Below are positions 29,713 to 39,635 of a DNA stretch of 64,000 nucleotides, in pieces (within the stretch, counting starts at the first letter, position 1; every line of letters begins with the position of its first letter). A program made the translations under genes and the position numbers. Below the pieces are notes generated by a model. It made no database searches and was not told the DNA's origin. It was given only the letters and a program-made list of their open reading frames with translations. Location: assembly GCF_003053745.1 (NCBI RefSeq), contig NZ_QAYE01000009.1:62001-126000 (forward strand), given 5' to 3'. This DNA is from Sphingomonas faeni (GTDB taxonomy: Bacteria > Pseudomonadota > Alphaproteobacteria > Sphingomonadales > Sphingomonadaceae).

Positions 29713-30612
29713 TCAGGGATAGCTGACCGTTTTCGGGATCGCCGGGATCTCGATCCATTCCTTCTCGTCGCCGGGCACTTTCGGGAAATTGCCCGCATTC
29801 CAGTCGCGCTTTGCCTGTTCGATGCGGTCGCGGCTGGAACTAACGAAGTTCCACCAGACGTGGCGCGGCGTCGTGAACGCATCGCCACCGCACAGCATCG
29901 CACGGCCGCCATGCGCCGACCGCAACGTCGCAGAAATGCCGGGGCGGAGCACATACAGCACCTGAGGTTCGAGGCTTACGCCCTCCAGCGTCGCCTCGCC
30001 CATCGCGAGATAGATCGCGCGCTCCTCGGCGGCCGCGTCGATCGGCACGCTCGCGCCCGGATCGAGCGCGATGTCGGCATAGATCGTCCCCGAATAGGTC
30101 GTGGTCGGCGCGGTCTGACCCCACAGGCTTCCCATGATGATCCGCGAGCGCGCGCCGTGTGCCTTGATCGTCGGCAGCTGCGCCTTGGTGACGTGCTCGA
30201 ACGCCGGGTCGATCTCCTCGACCGCCTCGGGCATCGCCAGCCAGGTCTGGATCCCCGACAAGTTCGGCCCCTCGGCACGCTCGTCGCCGGGCGAGCGTTC
30301 GGAATGGACGATGCCGTGGCCCGCGGTCATCAGATTGACCGCGCCGGGCTCGATCCGCGCCTGCGTGCCGAGCGAATCGCGATGATCGATCGCGCCGTCG
30401 AACAAGTAGGTGACGGTCGACAGGTTGATGTGCGGGTGCGGGCGCACGTCGATGCCTTGCCCCACGTCGAGATGCGCCGGGCCCATCTGGTCGAAGAACA
30501 GGAACGGGCCGACCATCGTCCGTTCCTTGTTCGGCAGCGTACGGTGGACCTTGAACCCGCCGAGATCGTGCGTCGACGGCAGGATGGTCTGGAGGACGAA
30601 ATCATCGAGCAT
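29713..30612 (-). CDS. pirin family protein
   Basis: A 299-residue bicupin. ATG 30612 follows AAGGGATAACGCC. The pirin core is seen in VGPFLFFDQMGPAH, DVRPHPHINLSTVTYLFDG and AGHGIVHSERSPGD, which carry the metal-binding His and Glu residues. Bacterial pirins are often quercetinases or redox-linked regulators; which applies here is unknown. It is downstream of the NUDIX gene with four bases between. Confidence 0.92.
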   Translation of the reverse strand: MLDDFVLQTILPSTHDLGGFKVHRTLPNKERTMVGPFLFFDQMGPAHLDVGQGIDVRPHPHINLSTVTYLFDGAIDHRDSLGTQARIEPGAVNLMTAGHGIVHSERSPGDERAEGPNLSGIQTWLAMPEAVEEIDPAFEHVTKAQLPTIKAHGARSRIIMGSLWGQTAPTTTYSGTIYADIALDPGASVPIDAAAEERAIYLAMGEATLEGVSLEPQVLYVLRPGISATLRSAHGGRAMLCGGDAFTTPRHVWWNFVSSSRDRIEQAKRDWNAGNFPKVPGDEKEWIEIPAIPKTVSYP

Positions 30613-30616
30613 GGCG

Positions 30617-31060
30617 TTATCCCTTGGCAGGTTCCGTGGCGTCGAGGAGTTCGACCAGGTCTGCTGGATAGAGCGTTTCGTCATGCGCGACGATGTCGTT
30701 TCGGGAAAACCAGCGGTGACCGACGAGCAGTTGCTTCTCCTGTTCGGTGAGCTTGCCCGCCTTCACGTCGCGGCTGTCGATGTCGATCCGGAAATAGCGC
30801 TCGTCCGCGGTCACCTCTATGCCCTCGAAGGTGCGGAAATCGACAACGCGGCGCGCGACTTCGGGACCGCAATCGATGTCTAGGCCGACTTCCTCCCAGA
30901 GTTCGCGACGGGCGGCGGCGGCGTAGGTCTCGCCGGGATCGACCGCGCCGCCGGGGGTGCACCAGAGCGGGGGGCGGTCGGTGGGCGTGAAGCGGAACAT
31001 CAGGACGCGGTCTTGGCCGTCGACGAGCAGGATACGCGCGGCTGGGCGTGGGGTCCTCAC
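30617..31060 (-). CDS. NUDIX hydrolase
   Basis: A ~147-residue enzyme with a complete Nudix box GGAVDPGETYAAAARRELWEEVG, which binds Mg2+ and hydrolyses nucleoside diphosphate derivatives. GTG 31060 is favoured because GGGGAGG, part of the family A repeat, ends eight bases before it; the frame can also start at GTG 31069. It is probably cotranscribed with pirin. The substrate is unknown. Confidence 0.88.
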   Translation of the reverse strand: MRTPRPAARILLVDGQDRVLMFRFTPTDRPPLWCTPGGAVDPGETYAAAARRELWEEVGLDIDCGPEVARRVVDFRTFEGIEVTADERYFRIDIDSRDVKAGKLTEQEKQLLVGHRWFSRNDIVAHDETLYPADLVELLDATEPAKG

Positions 31061-31180
31061 AACCAGCACCTCCCCGGCGAAGGCCGGGGTCCAGCTGGAA
31101 AGGTTGATATGGCGGCGGGCAGCCCGTCGTTACCCCTGACCCCCAACTGGACCCCGGCCTTCGCCGGGGAGGTGTTGGTT
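31061..31180. repeat. paired palindromic repeat (REPIN-like, family A)
   Basis: The arms CTCCCCGGCGAAGGCCGGGG then TCCAGCTGG and CCAACTGGACCCCGGCC then TTCGCCGGGGAG are inverted copies around a ~45-base spacer, as at 12,171-12,280. It abuts the NUDIX start and appears to supply its ribosome binding site. Confidence 0.87.
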
Positions 31181-31214
31181 GGCGAGGTGCTTAGTGTTAG
31201 AACACTGCCAAGCC

Positions 31215-31922
31215 TCATACCGCGTCGAGTTCCGGATAGGCGCGGAAGATGCCGTCGGTGTTGAAGGCGAGGCGACGGTCGCTTTTCAGATAGGCCTTGA
31301 TGCCGGGCAGCTCGGCGACCTGATCGTGGATGCGGACCAGGTTTGGATAGTCGGGTTCGAGCGTCTTCATCCGCTTCGGGAACATATACCGCAGCCCCTC
31401 GATCACCTGAAACAGCGACGTATCGGCGTAGGTCCATTTGTGATCGATCAGCCAGTCGCCGGTATTGGCCTGCGCGGCATCCTCGAAATGGCCAAGGAAC
31501 TTGGGCATCCGCTCTTCACGAAACTGCTTAGCCGCACGCGCCGCCTCGGGCTTCTGGTCGTCGTAATAGTCCATCATCGCGACCGGATGATGGACGTTGT
31601 GGACCTCCGCGACGAGGTCGGCGATCGTCAGCTGGAGCTGGTTGAGCCACAGCCGGTCCGCCATGTTCGACGGCGCGAGGCCGTGGCGCTCGCCGAGATA
31701 CATCAGGATATTGGCGACCTGCGCGATCACCAGGCCATCAAGCTCCAGATACGGCGGCGCGAACGGTGTCCGTCCGGTGCGGTCGTTCAGATCGGCGAGC
31801 AAGCCCTCTTCGCCTACGCCACGCGCGCAATCCTCATACGCGATCTCCGCCCCTTCGAGTGCGAGCCGGACGAACTCGCCGCGACCTTGAAGGGAGGGCC
31901 AGTACCAGAGCTTGTACGCCAT
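31215..31922 (-). CDS. glutathione S-transferase
   Basis: A 235-residue GST. The N-terminal thioredoxin-like half (YKLWYWPSLQGRGEFVRLALEG) holds the glutathione site, followed by PPYLELDGLVIAQVANILMYL, with the usual cis-Pro and Gln/Ala contacts; the rest is the helical domain. It conjugates or reduces electrophiles with glutathione; the substrate is unknown. The ATG shares a base with the stop of the upstream bolA-like gene. Confidence 0.9.
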   Translation of the reverse strand: MAYKLWYWPSLQGRGEFVRLALEGAEIAYEDCARGVGEEGLLADLNDRTGRTPFAPPYLELDGLVIAQVANILMYLGERHGLAPSNMADRLWLNQLQLTIADLVAEVHNVHHPVAMMDYYDDQKPEAARAAKQFREERMPKFLGHFEDAAQANTGDWLIDHKWTYADTSLFQVIEGLRYMFPKRMKTLEPDYPNLVRIHDQVAELPGIKAYLKSDRRLAFNTDGIFRAYPELDAV

Positions 31923-32209
31923 CAGATTTCCCCAGGCGCGCGGGCCTTGATGGCGAGCGCGTGAATCTTCGTGCTCAACAGTTCGGCGAGCGCCTGGTTC
32001 ACGAGCCGCTGGCGCGCGACGCGATTAAGTCCTTCGAACTGCGGAGTTTCCACTTCGACGCGGAAATGCGTTTCGCCGGTGCCGTCGTCGCCCATGTGGC
32101 CGGCGTGAAGCCCGCTCTCGTTGACGACGGTCAGCTGCGTCGGGGCGAGTGTCGCGGTGAGGCGGGCGGTGATCTGGTCCTGTACGGAGCCGGTGGCGAG
32201 GTCTGTCAT
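31922..32209 (-). CDS. BolA family protein
   Basis: A 95-residue protein; ATG 32209 gives MTDLATGSVQDQITARL, whereas a longer frame overlaps the divergent J-domain gene. VVNESGLHAGH and VEVETPQFEGLNRVARQRLV are the BolA helix-turn-helix-like core with the conserved His. BolA partners with monothiol glutaredoxins in Fe-S handling. It is overlapped by the GST gene. Confidence 0.92.
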   Translation of the reverse strand: MTDLATGSVQDQITARLTATLAPTQLTVVNESGLHAGHMGDDGTGETHFRVEVETPQFEGLNRVARQRLVNQALAELLSTKIHALAIKARAPGEI

Positions 32210-32247
32210 GCTCCCTATATAGCCCGTTTTGGAAGCGCGGGGAGCCG

Positions 32248-32856
32248 GTGGCGGACGACGATCGAAAAGAGCGGAAAGAACGCCCCAGCCCACGGTTTCA
32301 CGGCCGCGTGGAAGGGACGGGGCGCGTCTGCATGTGGCGCGACTGCGAGGAGCCTGGCGAATTTCGTGCGCCCCCGCTCGAAGGACCGAGCGACGGCGGC
32401 CCGCCGCAGTTCCGCTGGTTCTGCCTCGAGCATGTCCGCGCGTTCAACTCCGGCTACAATTTCTTCGACGGCATGACCGCGGACGAGATCCACTACGCGC
32501 AGCGGCCGATGGCAGGCTGGGAACGCGAAACGCGCGCATTCGCGCATGGCGGCGGCGACACCCCGCCGAAATGGGCGGACTTCGCCGATCCGATCGACGC
32601 GATCGGTGCGCGGTTCGGCGAGCGGATGGCGGCGGCGCGCAAGGACGGTCGGGTGCTGTCCGATGGCGAGCGGCGCTCGTTGCGCGTGTTGGGGCTCGGC
32701 ACGGACACCGATCGGACGGCGTTGCGCAAACGCTACAGCGAACTCGTCCGGCGCTATCACCCCGATCGAAACGGCGGCGACCGCGCGCATGAGGCCGAGT
32801 TGCAGAAGGTCATCGCCGCGTATCAGCACCTCAAGGGCGCGACCGCGTTCGCGTAA
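32248..32856 (+). CDS. J-domain protein
   Basis: A 202-residue protein with a GTG start. The C-terminal ~60 residues are a J-domain (LRVLGLGTDTDRTALRKRY ... VRRYHPDRNGG) with the essential HPD triad, so it should stimulate DnaK ATPase. The N-terminal ~110 residues contain two Cys pairs (CMWRDC, FCLEH) that may bind metal and are typical of an alphaproteobacterial DnaJ-like family. Its client is unknown. Confidence 0.9.
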   Translation: MADDDRKERKERPSPRFHGRVEGTGRVCMWRDCEEPGEFRAPPLEGPSDGGPPQFRWFCLEHVRAFNSGYNFFDGMTADEIHYAQRPMAGWERETRAFAHGGGDTPPKWADFADPIDAIGARFGERMAAARKDGRVLSDGERRSLRVLGLGTDTDRTALRKRYSELVRRYHPDRNGGDRAHEAELQKVIAAYQHLKGATAFA

Positions 32857-33047
32857 AGACGTTCACCAGTCGGGTATTCGCGTAACCCATGCTTACTCTG
32901 ATCGATATTTCACCACGCCCGATCCGGAACCCGCTGCTATCCCGGCGGTTCGTCTAACTCTTCCGGTCAATCGCCTCACCAATCACACGCTGGCGGTTGA
33001 GTAACTGCCCGCGCTTGGCCTAGAGCTACCGGGAACACGAGGCCAAC

Positions 33048-34052
33048 ATGACCGATATCCCGAATACCCAGCCCGACAGCCGCGAGACCACGATCCTCGA
33101 CGCACCCGACCGTATGGTAAAGGTGCGCGAGATGTTCGGGATCGATTCCGACATGGAAGTGCCGGCGTTTTCCGAAGCCGACGAGCGCGTCCCCGATCTC
33201 GATCCGGCGTACGTCTTCGACGCCGACACTACGCTCGCCGTGCTGGCGGGGTTCGCGCATAACCGCCGCGTGATGGTCCAGGGCTATCACGGTACCGGCA
33301 AGTCGACGCATATCGAGCAGGTCGCGGCGCGCTTGAAATGGCCGTGCATCCGCATCAATCTCGATGCGCATATCAGCCGCATCGACCTGATCGGCCGCGA
33401 TGCGATCGTGCTGAAGGATGGCCAGCAGATCACCGAGTTCCGCGAAGGCCTGCTGCCCTGGGCGTTGCAGACACCGACCGCGCTGGTGTTCGACGAATAC
33501 GACGCAGGTCGCCCGGACGTGATGTTCGTGATTCAGCGCGTGCTGGAGACCGAGGGCAAGCTGACTCTACTCGACCAAAACCGCGTGATCCGCCCGAACC
33601 CGTGGTTCCGCCTGTTCGCGACCGCCAACACGGTCGGCCTCGGCGATACGAGCGGGCTGTATCACGGCACGCAGCAGATCAACCAAGGCCAGATGGACCG
33701 CTGGAACATCGTCGTCACGCTCAACTATCTGCCCGCCAAGGTCGAGGCGCAGATCGTTCTCGCCAAGTCCGGCGAATACGACAAGCCCGAGGGCAAGAAG
33801 ACCGTCGAGAACATGGTCCGCGTCGCCGACATGACGCGCAAGGGCTTCGTCAACGGCGACATCTCGACCGTGATGAGCCCGCGCACGGTGATCACCTGGG
33901 CGCAGAACGCGCTGATCTTCGGCGACGTCGGCTTCGCGTTCCGCCTGTCTTTCCTCAACAAGTGCGACGAGGCGGAGCGGCCGCTGGTCGCCGAATATTA
34001 CCAGCGCGTGTTCGGCAAGGATCTTCCCGAGAGCGTGGTGGGCAAGGCCTAA
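33048..34052 (+). CDS. cobS: cobaltochelatase ATPase subunit CobS
   Basis: A 334-residue AAA+ protein. Walker A is YHGTGKST, Walker [10 protein letters not shown], with sensor region [12 protein letters not shown]. With CobT and CobN it inserts cobalt into hydrogenobyrinic acid diamide in aerobic cobalamin synthesis. cobT follows four bases after the stop; no cobN is in this window. cobST pairs also occur in sphingomonads that lack a full pathway, so the role should be confirmed by genome context. Confidence 0.93.
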   Translation: MTDIPNTQPDSRETTILDAPDRMVKVREMFGIDSDMEVPAFSEADERVPDLDPAYVFDADTTLAVLAGFAHNRRVMVQGYHGTGKSTHIEQVAARLKWPCIRINLDAHISRIDLIGRDAIVLKDGQQITEFREGLLPWALQTPTALVFDEYDAGRPDVMFVIQRVLETEGKLTLLDQNRVIRPNPWFRLFATANTVGLGDTSGLYHGTQQINQGQMDRWNIVVTLNYLPAKVEAQIVLAKSGEYDKPEGKKTVENMVRVADMTRKGFVNGDISTVMSPRTVITWAQNALIFGDVGFAFRLSFLNKCDEAERPLVAEYYQRVFGKDLPESVVGKA

Positions 34053-34056
34053 ACCT

Positions 34057-35880
34057 TTGGCCAACGAAACCCCTCTCGATCGCTTCAAGGCGGTTCTCGC
34101 CGGCACCGCGCGTGCGATCTCGGAGGAGCCGGAGGTCGAACTCGCCTTCACCGCGGACGCACCGACGCAGTCCGGCAAGCACATCAAGGTGCCGATGCCC
34201 GCTCGCGCCTTGCCGCTGGAGCAGGTCGCGGAGGCGCGTGGGTTCGCGGACGGATTCGCGCTGCGGTTGAAGCATCACGACATCGCGCTGCATAACCGTG
34301 CGGCGCCGGTCGAGGCGGTTGCGCGTGCGGTGTTCGATTCGGTCGAGACAGCACGGGTCGAGGCGCTCGGGGCGCGCGGCTATGCTGGCATCACCGAGAA
34401 TCTTGAACGCGCACTTGACGTTCGTTTGCGTGCAGACCCCATCACACGCGCGCGCAATCGCGACGAGGTGCCGCTGTCGACCGCGCTTGGCCTGATGGTG
34501 CGCGAGCGGCTGACCGGGCAGGAGTCGCCCGCGATTGCCGCGCCCGGCCTCGCGCTGGTCCGCGACTGGATTGAGAGCAAGACCGACCTCGACGCGCTGG
34601 CCTATGCGCTCGATGACCAAAAAGCGTTCCAGGGTCTTGCGCGAAAAATGCTGCAGGAGCTCGAACTGGTCGAGGGCAATCAGGTCCCCGAGGAGAGCGA
34701 CGAAGGCGGATCCGAGGACGAGGGCACCGACGAACAGCAGCAGGACGAGGGCGACGAAGGCGACGACCAGGGCGAGGACGGCCAGGGCGAAGTCGAGGCG
34801 CGCGGCGAACAGTCCGAGCAGCAGAACGAGGAAAGCGACGGCCAGGAGCAGAGCGACGAGTCGATGGACGACATCGACGGCGAGCCCGGCGACGACGGCG
34901 AGGAAGGCATGCAGCCGGTCCGCCCGAACCGTCCCTTCGCGGACATGGGCGGCGCGTTCGACTACAAGCCGTGGACGACGCAATTCGACGAAGTGATCGC
35001 TGCTACCGAGCTGTGCGACGCGGACGAACTGGCGCGGCTGCGCGGCTATCTCGACCAGCAGCTCGTGCACCTGCAATCGACCGTGTCGAAGCTCGCGAAC
35101 CGGCTCCAGCGGCGTTTGATGGCGCAGCAGTCGCGGTCGTGGGATTTTGACCAGGAGGAGGGTATCCTCGACGCCGCGCGCCTCGCCCGCGTGATCGTCA
35201 ACCCGACGCTGTCGCTGAGCTACAAGGCCGAGCGCGAGACCGATTTCCGCGATACCGTCGTGACGTTGCTGATCGACAACTCCGGCTCGATGCGCGGCCG
35301 CCCGATCTCGATCGCGGCGATCAGCGCGGATATTCTCGCGCGCACGCTGGAGCGCTGCGGCGTTAAGACCGAGATCCTGGGTTTTACGACTCGCGCGTGG
35401 AAGGGCGGGCAAAGCCGGGAGACGTGGCTGGCCGCCGGGCGTCCGCCGCAGCCGGGTCGGCTAAACGACATTCGCCACATCGTCTACAAGCGCGCCGACG
35501 AGCCGTGGCGCCGCGCGCGCAACTCGCTCGGCCTCATGATGCGCGAGGGGTTGCTGAAGGAGAATATCGACGGCGAGGCACTGATGTGGGCGCATGCGCG
35601 GCTGGTCGCGCGGCCCGAGGAACGTCGCATCCTGATGGTGATCAGCGACGGCGCGCCGGTCGACGATTCGACGCTCAGCGTGAACTCGGGCTCATACCTG
35701 GAACGTCATCTGCGCCAGGTTATCGGCTGGATTGAGAGCAAGTCGCCGGTCGAGCTGGTCGCGATCGGCATCGGCCACGACGTTACCCGCTACTACGCGC
35801 GCGCCGTGACGATCATGGACGTCGAGCAGCTTGGCGGGACGATCATCGAACAGCTGGCCTCGCTGTTCGATACCGAGTGA
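34057..35880 (+). CDS. cobT: cobaltochelatase subunit CobT
   Basis: A 607-residue partner of CobS, starting at TTG. An N-terminal helical part is followed by a highly acidic, Glu/Asp/Gln-rich linker (~205-285) and a C-terminal von Willebrand A domain with MIDAS motif DNSGSM (~407-412). The linker and VWA domain are typical of CobT. It is translated directly after cobS and followed by a small RHH gene. Confidence 0.93.
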   Translation: MANETPLDRFKAVLAGTARAISEEPEVELAFTADAPTQSGKHIKVPMPARALPLEQVAEARGFADGFALRLKHHDIALHNRAAPVEAVARAVFDSVETARVEALGARGYAGITENLERALDVRLRADPITRARNRDEVPLSTALGLMVRERLTGQESPAIAAPGLALVRDWIESKTDLDALAYALDDQKAFQGLARKMLQELELVEGNQVPEESDEGGSEDEGTDEQQQDEGDEGDDQGEDGQGEVEARGEQSEQQNEESDGQEQSDESMDDIDGEPGDDGEEGMQPVRPNRPFADMGGAFDYKPWTTQFDEVIAATELCDADELARLRGYLDQQLVHLQSTVSKLANRLQRRLMAQQSRSWDFDQEEGILDAARLARVIVNPTLSLSYKAERETDFRDTVVTLLIDNSGSMRGRPISIAAISADILARTLERCGVKTEILGFTTRAWKGGQSRETWLAAGRPPQPGRLNDIRHIVYKRADEPWRRARNSLGLMMREGLLKENIDGEALMWAHARLVARPEERRILMVISDGAPVDDSTLSVNSGSYLERHLRQVIGWIESKSPVELVAIGIGHDVTRYYARAVTIMDVEQLGGTIIEQLASLFDTE

Positions 35881-35887
35881 TCTGCGC

Positions 35888-36145
35888 ATGACCGCGGGCG
35901 GCCTCATTACGGCGCCCGCGGGCGGGTTTCACGGACCCGTTAAGCGCTCGATCACGATCGCCGGCCACCAGACCTCGATCAGCCTTGAACCCGTTTTCTG
36001 GCAGGCGCTGGAAGCCGCCGCTATGCGCCTCGCCTTGCCCTTGTCGGCACTTGTCGCCGAAATCGACGCTATCCGCATACAAGCAAATGCTCCCCCGAAC
36101 CTCGCTAGCGCATTGAGATCATGGCTGTTTTCAAACCCACCATGA
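35888..36145 (+). CDS. ribbon-helix-helix domain protein
   Basis: An ~85-residue protein. Its core (VKRSITIAGHQTSISLEPVF then WQALEAAAMRLALPLSALV) matches the RHH_4 ribbon-helix-helix type common in alphaproteobacteria. ATG 35888 lies eight bases after the cobT stop. It is probably a DNA-binding regulator. Its last codons overlap the first Fur-like site of the receptor gene. Confidence 0.78.
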   Translation: MTAGGLITAPAGGFHGPVKRSITIAGHQTSISLEPVFWQALEAAAMRLALPLSALVAEIDAIRIQANAPPNLASALRSWLFSNPP

Positions 36146-36187
36146 GAATTAGTCGCAATAGCGTTGACAGTGAGAACGACTCTCAAT
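36142..36187 (+). promoter_or_regulatory. tandem Fur-box-like sites
   Basis: AGTGAGAACGACTCTCAAT (36169-36187) closely matches the 19-bp Fur consensus AATGAGAATGATTCTCATT. A second, weaker match ATGAGAATTAGTCGCAAT lies at 36142-36159. Both sit just upstream of the TonB receptor start. Confidence 0.75.
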
Positions 36188-36216
36188 AGCGAACCCGCAA
36201 CAATAAGGGGTTTCGC

Positions 36217-38703
36217 ATGTCTGGTCCTTCGTCGCGTTCGTCCGCCGCGCCTGCATTTCTTGCGCTTTCGTGCGTAGGGTTCATTGCCAGCGCCCCCGCC
36301 TACGCTGCCGATCGCCCGGCTGAATCGGCAAAGGTCCACGCGGCCGACGACCAGGAAAAGCAGCTCAACCGCGACGAAATCGTCGTCAACGGCAAGACCG
36401 TCCCCGCGACCACGCTGGAGAGCCCGAAGGCGACGCGCAGCCTGCTCGACACGACGCAAACCGTGACGATCATCGGCGACCAGACGATCCGCAAGCAGAA
36501 CCTGCTCACCCTGCGCGACGTGCTGCAGACGATCCCCGGCATCACCTTCGGTGCGGGCGAAGGCGGCGGCGGATACGGCGACAGCATCAACCTGCGTGGC
36601 TATTCCGCCAACAACGACATCACGATCGACGGCGTCCGCGACAGCGCGCAATACAGCCGCAGCGAGACGTTCAACCTGCAACAGGTCGAGGTCTATAACG
36701 GCGCGAACAGCGTCTTTGGCGGTGGTGGATCGGTCGGTGGCACGATCAACCTCATCACCAAGCGCCCGCAGGCGGAGACGCTGACGGTCGTGTCGGGCGG
36801 TGTCGGCACCGACGATTACTATCGCACCACGCTCGATTCGAACGTCCGCGTAAGCGACCTCGTTGCGGTCCGCCTGAACGCGGTCGCGCACAAGAACGAC
36901 ATTCCCGGTCGCGATGTGGAGAACAACAAGCGTTGGGCGGTTGCGCCGTCGCTGATCGTCGGCGTCGAGGGCCCGACCAGCCTGACGCTGCAATATCTGC
37001 ATCAGGAGGACGAGAACGTCCCCGTCTACGGTGTGCCGTACTTCCGCAATGCGGTGAACAATGGGCCGCTGCCGGGTGCCGACAACTCCGCCTATTACGG
37101 CATCCGGAACCTCGACAAGCAGGACATCACCGTCGACCAGGCGACCGCCACGGTCAGCCACAGCTTCTCCGACAAGGTCTCGATCCGCAACCTCAGCCGG
37201 TGGCAGCGCGTCCAGCAGGATTCGCTGACCAGCGCGCCGCAGGGTGTGTTCTGCCTGTCGACCGGGTTCCAGCCGCAGCCGCTGACCAACGTCGCGACGA
37301 CGCCGGCGGTTTGTATTGCCCCGACGGCAACCGCTCCGGGTCAGAACATACCCGGCACCTATTACCCAAGCGGCCCGCGCGGTTTCGTCCGAAACCAGGA
37401 AAACCAGATCCTCTATAACCAGACCGATCTCCGCTCGGTCTTCGATACCGCGGGGCTCGAGCATACGCTGGTCCTCGGCGCGTCGGTCTCGCAGGAAGAT
37501 TACACGATCGTCACGGGCAACACGCTGCGTACCGCGACCGGTGCGACGGTCGCCCAGCCAGCGATCAACCTCGCCAACCCGAACACCGACTACACCGGCC
37601 CGTTCAACTTCATCCAGGCCGGCCGGTCGCAGGGCACGACGAGCAATGCGGCGGTCTACGCCTTCGACACGATCAAGGTGATCCCGCAGATCGAGGTCAA
37701 TTTCGGCCTGCGCTACGAGCATGCCAAGGGCCGTTTCCGCGCCGATACCTTCTCGGTCGTGCCCGACGCGACACTCGGCACCTATACGCGCGGACTGAAC
37801 CAGACGAGCGACGAGACGCTGTTCTCGTACCGCGGCGGCATCAACTTCAAGCCGATCGAGACCGTCAGCTTGTACGCATCGTATGGCAACGCCACGACGC
37901 CAACCTCGGCGACCGTCCGGCTCGGCTGTGGTACGTTGATCAATGCACCCGCGGGCCAGCTCGACCCATGCGACGTGAAGCCGGAAAAGGCCGTGAACTA
38001 CGAACTCGGCGCCAAGGCGGACCTGTTCTCGCGCAAGCTGCAACTGACGGCGGCGGTGTTCCGCAACGAGCGTACCAACTACCGTGTCGCCACGAACGAC
38101 CCGATCGTCACGACGCTGGGCGTCAACGACGGCCGTTCGCGCGTCGACGGCATCGCGCTGGGCGCCAGCGGCAGCATCTCGCACGCGTTCTCGATCTTCG
38201 CCAACTACACGTATCTGAAGGCGAAGGTCATCCAGAGCGTCTCGAACTTCTGTCTCGCCAATCCGGGTCCGGTCCGTACGACCGTCGGCACGACCACGAC
38301 GACGACCAACCCATGCGGCAACTCGGCCGCGATCCTCGATACGCAGAAGGACCAGCAGCTCACCAACACGCCGAAGCATTCGGGCAGCCTGTTCACCACC
38401 TACACGCTGCCGTTCGGTCTCCAGCTCGGCTACGGCCTGACCTATCAGGGGGCGTTCGCGCTCAACAACAGCGCGCTGGCCACCCCGCTCGCGCCGACCA
38501 CCGTGGTGACGCCGGTCTTCCACTCGGCCGATTACCTGACGCATCGCGCGTTCCTGTCGTACACCGTGGGCAACGGCCTGACCGCGCAGCTCAACGTGCA
38601 AAACTTCACCAACGAGAAATATTACACCGGCATCCGCAACAATGGCTGGGCGACGCCGGGCGAGGCGCGCTCGGTGCGGCTGACGCTCTTCTACAGCTTG
38701 TGA
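36217..38703 (+). CDS. TonB-dependent siderophore receptor (catecholate type)
   Basis: An 828-residue outer-membrane receptor. A signal peptide (ALSCVGFIASAPAYAAD) precedes a TonB-box-like DEIVVNG, the plug domain (QTIRKQNLLTLRDVLQTIPG, NLRGYSANNDITIDGVRD, VEVYNGANSVFGGGGSVGG) and a long beta-barrel ending in a C-terminal aromatic strand (LTLFYSL). It imports ferric siderophores. Fur sites lie upstream; piuC and a PepSY gene follow, the composition of a Fiu/PiuA iron unit. Confidence 0.93.
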   Translation: MSGPSSRSSAAPAFLALSCVGFIASAPAYAADRPAESAKVHAADDQEKQLNRDEIVVNGKTVPATTLESPKATRSLLDTTQTVTIIGDQTIRKQNLLTLRDVLQTIPGITFGAGEGGGGYGDSINLRGYSANNDITIDGVRDSAQYSRSETFNLQQVEVYNGANSVFGGGGSVGGTINLITKRPQAETLTVVSGGVGTDDYYRTTLDSNVRVSDLVAVRLNAVAHKNDIPGRDVENNKRWAVAPSLIVGVEGPTSLTLQYLHQEDENVPVYGVPYFRNAVNNGPLPGADNSAYYGIRNLDKQDITVDQATATVSHSFSDKVSIRNLSRWQRVQQDSLTSAPQGVFCLSTGFQPQPLTNVATTPAVCIAPTATAPGQNIPGTYYPSGPRGFVRNQENQILYNQTDLRSVFDTAGLEHTLVLGASVSQEDYTIVTGNTLRTATGATVAQPAINLANPNTDYTGPFNFIQAGRSQGTTSNAAVYAFDTIKVIPQIEVNFGLRYEHAKGRFRADTFSVVPDATLGTYTRGLNQTSDETLFSYRGGINFKPIETVSLYASYGNATTPTSATVRLGCGTLINAPAGQLDPCDVKPEKAVNYELGAKADLFSRKLQLTAAVFRNERTNYRVATNDPIVTTLGVNDGRSRVDGIALGASGSISHAFSIFANYTYLKAKVIQSVSNFCLANPGPVRTTVGTTTTTTNPCGNSAAILDTQKDQQLTNTPKHSGSLFTTYTLPFGLQLGYGLTYQGAFALNNSALATPLAPTTVVTPVFHSADYLTHRAFLSYTVGNGLTAQLNVQNFTNEKYYTGIRNNGWATPGEARSVRLTLFYSL

Positions 38704-38761
38704 GGCTTGGCGGCGATGCGGGCAGTTTGCCGGTGTCGCCGCCGCATTCTAGAGTGATGCC

Positions 38762-39445
38762 ATGTTGATTGCGATCCCCGATGTCCTCGATGCTGCCGGC
38801 GTCGCCCGTGTCCGCGCGCTGATCGACCGAGCAGAGTGGATCGACGGCAATGCCACGTCGGGGCCCCAGAGCGCGCTAGCAAAGCGCAACGAGCAACTCC
38901 CCGAGGACTCGGTCGCCGCGCGCGAGGCTGGCGGGATGGTCCTCGATGCGCTCGGCCGGTCCGCACTGTTCGTCGCGGCGGCGCTCCCGCTGAAAGTGTT
39001 CCCGCCGCTGTTCAACCGCTACGCCGGCGGACAGGATTTCGGGCTGCACGTCGACAACGCGATCCGGATGAAGCGCGGCACGGACTTTCGCATTCGTAGC
39101 GACCTGTCGGCAACACTCTTCCTCGACGACCCCGCGACCTACGACGGCGGCGAGCTGGTGATCGAGGATCAGTTCGGGCCGCAGTCGGTCAAGCTGCCCG
39201 CCGGGCATATGGTGCTGTATCCCGCCTCCAGCCTGCACCGGGTGACGCCGGTCACCCGCGGGGTGCGTACCGCGTCGTTCTTCTGGTTGCAGTCGATGGT
39301 GCGTGATGATGGCGCGCGACGGATCCTGTTCGATCTCGACCAGGGCGTGCAGGCGGTCGCGGCCGCGCAAGGGCAAGGCGATCCGGCCACGGTGCGGCTG
39401 ACCGGCGTGTACCACAACCTCCTCCGCCGCTGGGCGGACGCCTGA
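38762..39445 (+). CDS. piuC: Fe(II)/2-oxoglutarate dioxygenase of the PiuC/YbiX (PKHD-type) family
   Basis: A 227-residue enzyme with a typical PKHD-type core: [11 protein letters not shown] gives the metal-binding His and Asp, [11 protein letters not shown] follows, and [20 protein letters not shown] provides the distal His and the 2-oxoglutarate Arg. PiuC proteins are coexpressed with siderophore receptors; their exact substrate is not established. It follows the receptor by ~58 bases. Confidence 0.93.
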   Translation: MLIAIPDVLDAAGVARVRALIDRAEWIDGNATSGPQSALAKRNEQLPEDSVAAREAGGMVLDALGRSALFVAAALPLKVFPPLFNRYAGGQDFGLHVDNAIRMKRGTDFRIRSDLSATLFLDDPATYDGGELVIEDQFGPQSVKLPAGHMVLYPASSLHRVTPVTRGVRTASFFWLQSMVRDDGARRILFDLDQGVQAVAAAQGQGDPATVRLTGVYHNLLRRWADA

Positions 39446-39450
39446 CTTCT

Positions 39451-39561
39451 GCTCCCCTCCCTGAAAGGGAGGGGCAGGGGGGGGGGCGGTTTCCGCATAT
39501 CGAGTGCCGCGACCAAATTGGGCCAACCCACCCCCAACCCCTCCCTTCCAGGGAGGGGAGC
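39451..39561. repeat. paired palindromic repeat (REPIN-like, family C)
   Basis: GCTCCCCTCCCTGAAAGGGA and TCCCTTCCAGGGAGGGGAGC face each other around a ~60-base spacer. It separates piuC from the PepSY gene and may reduce transcription into it. Confidence 0.83.
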
Positions 39562-39635
39562 ATGTTGCCTGTGTGGCAAGGGTTGTGGACTTGAGCCGGC
39601 CCCCCATGCCACGCTCCCCACACAGGGAGTAGATA

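Noticed and set aside
32857..33047. Cobalamin riboswitch before cobS
   Set aside because: No B12-box-like core was seen in this ~190-base gap; nothing else convincing either.
35929..38601. Minus-strand frame of 890 codons opposite the TonB receptor
   Set aside because: Antisense shadow: the plus strand has a signal peptide, plug and barrel motifs, and Fur sites upstream.
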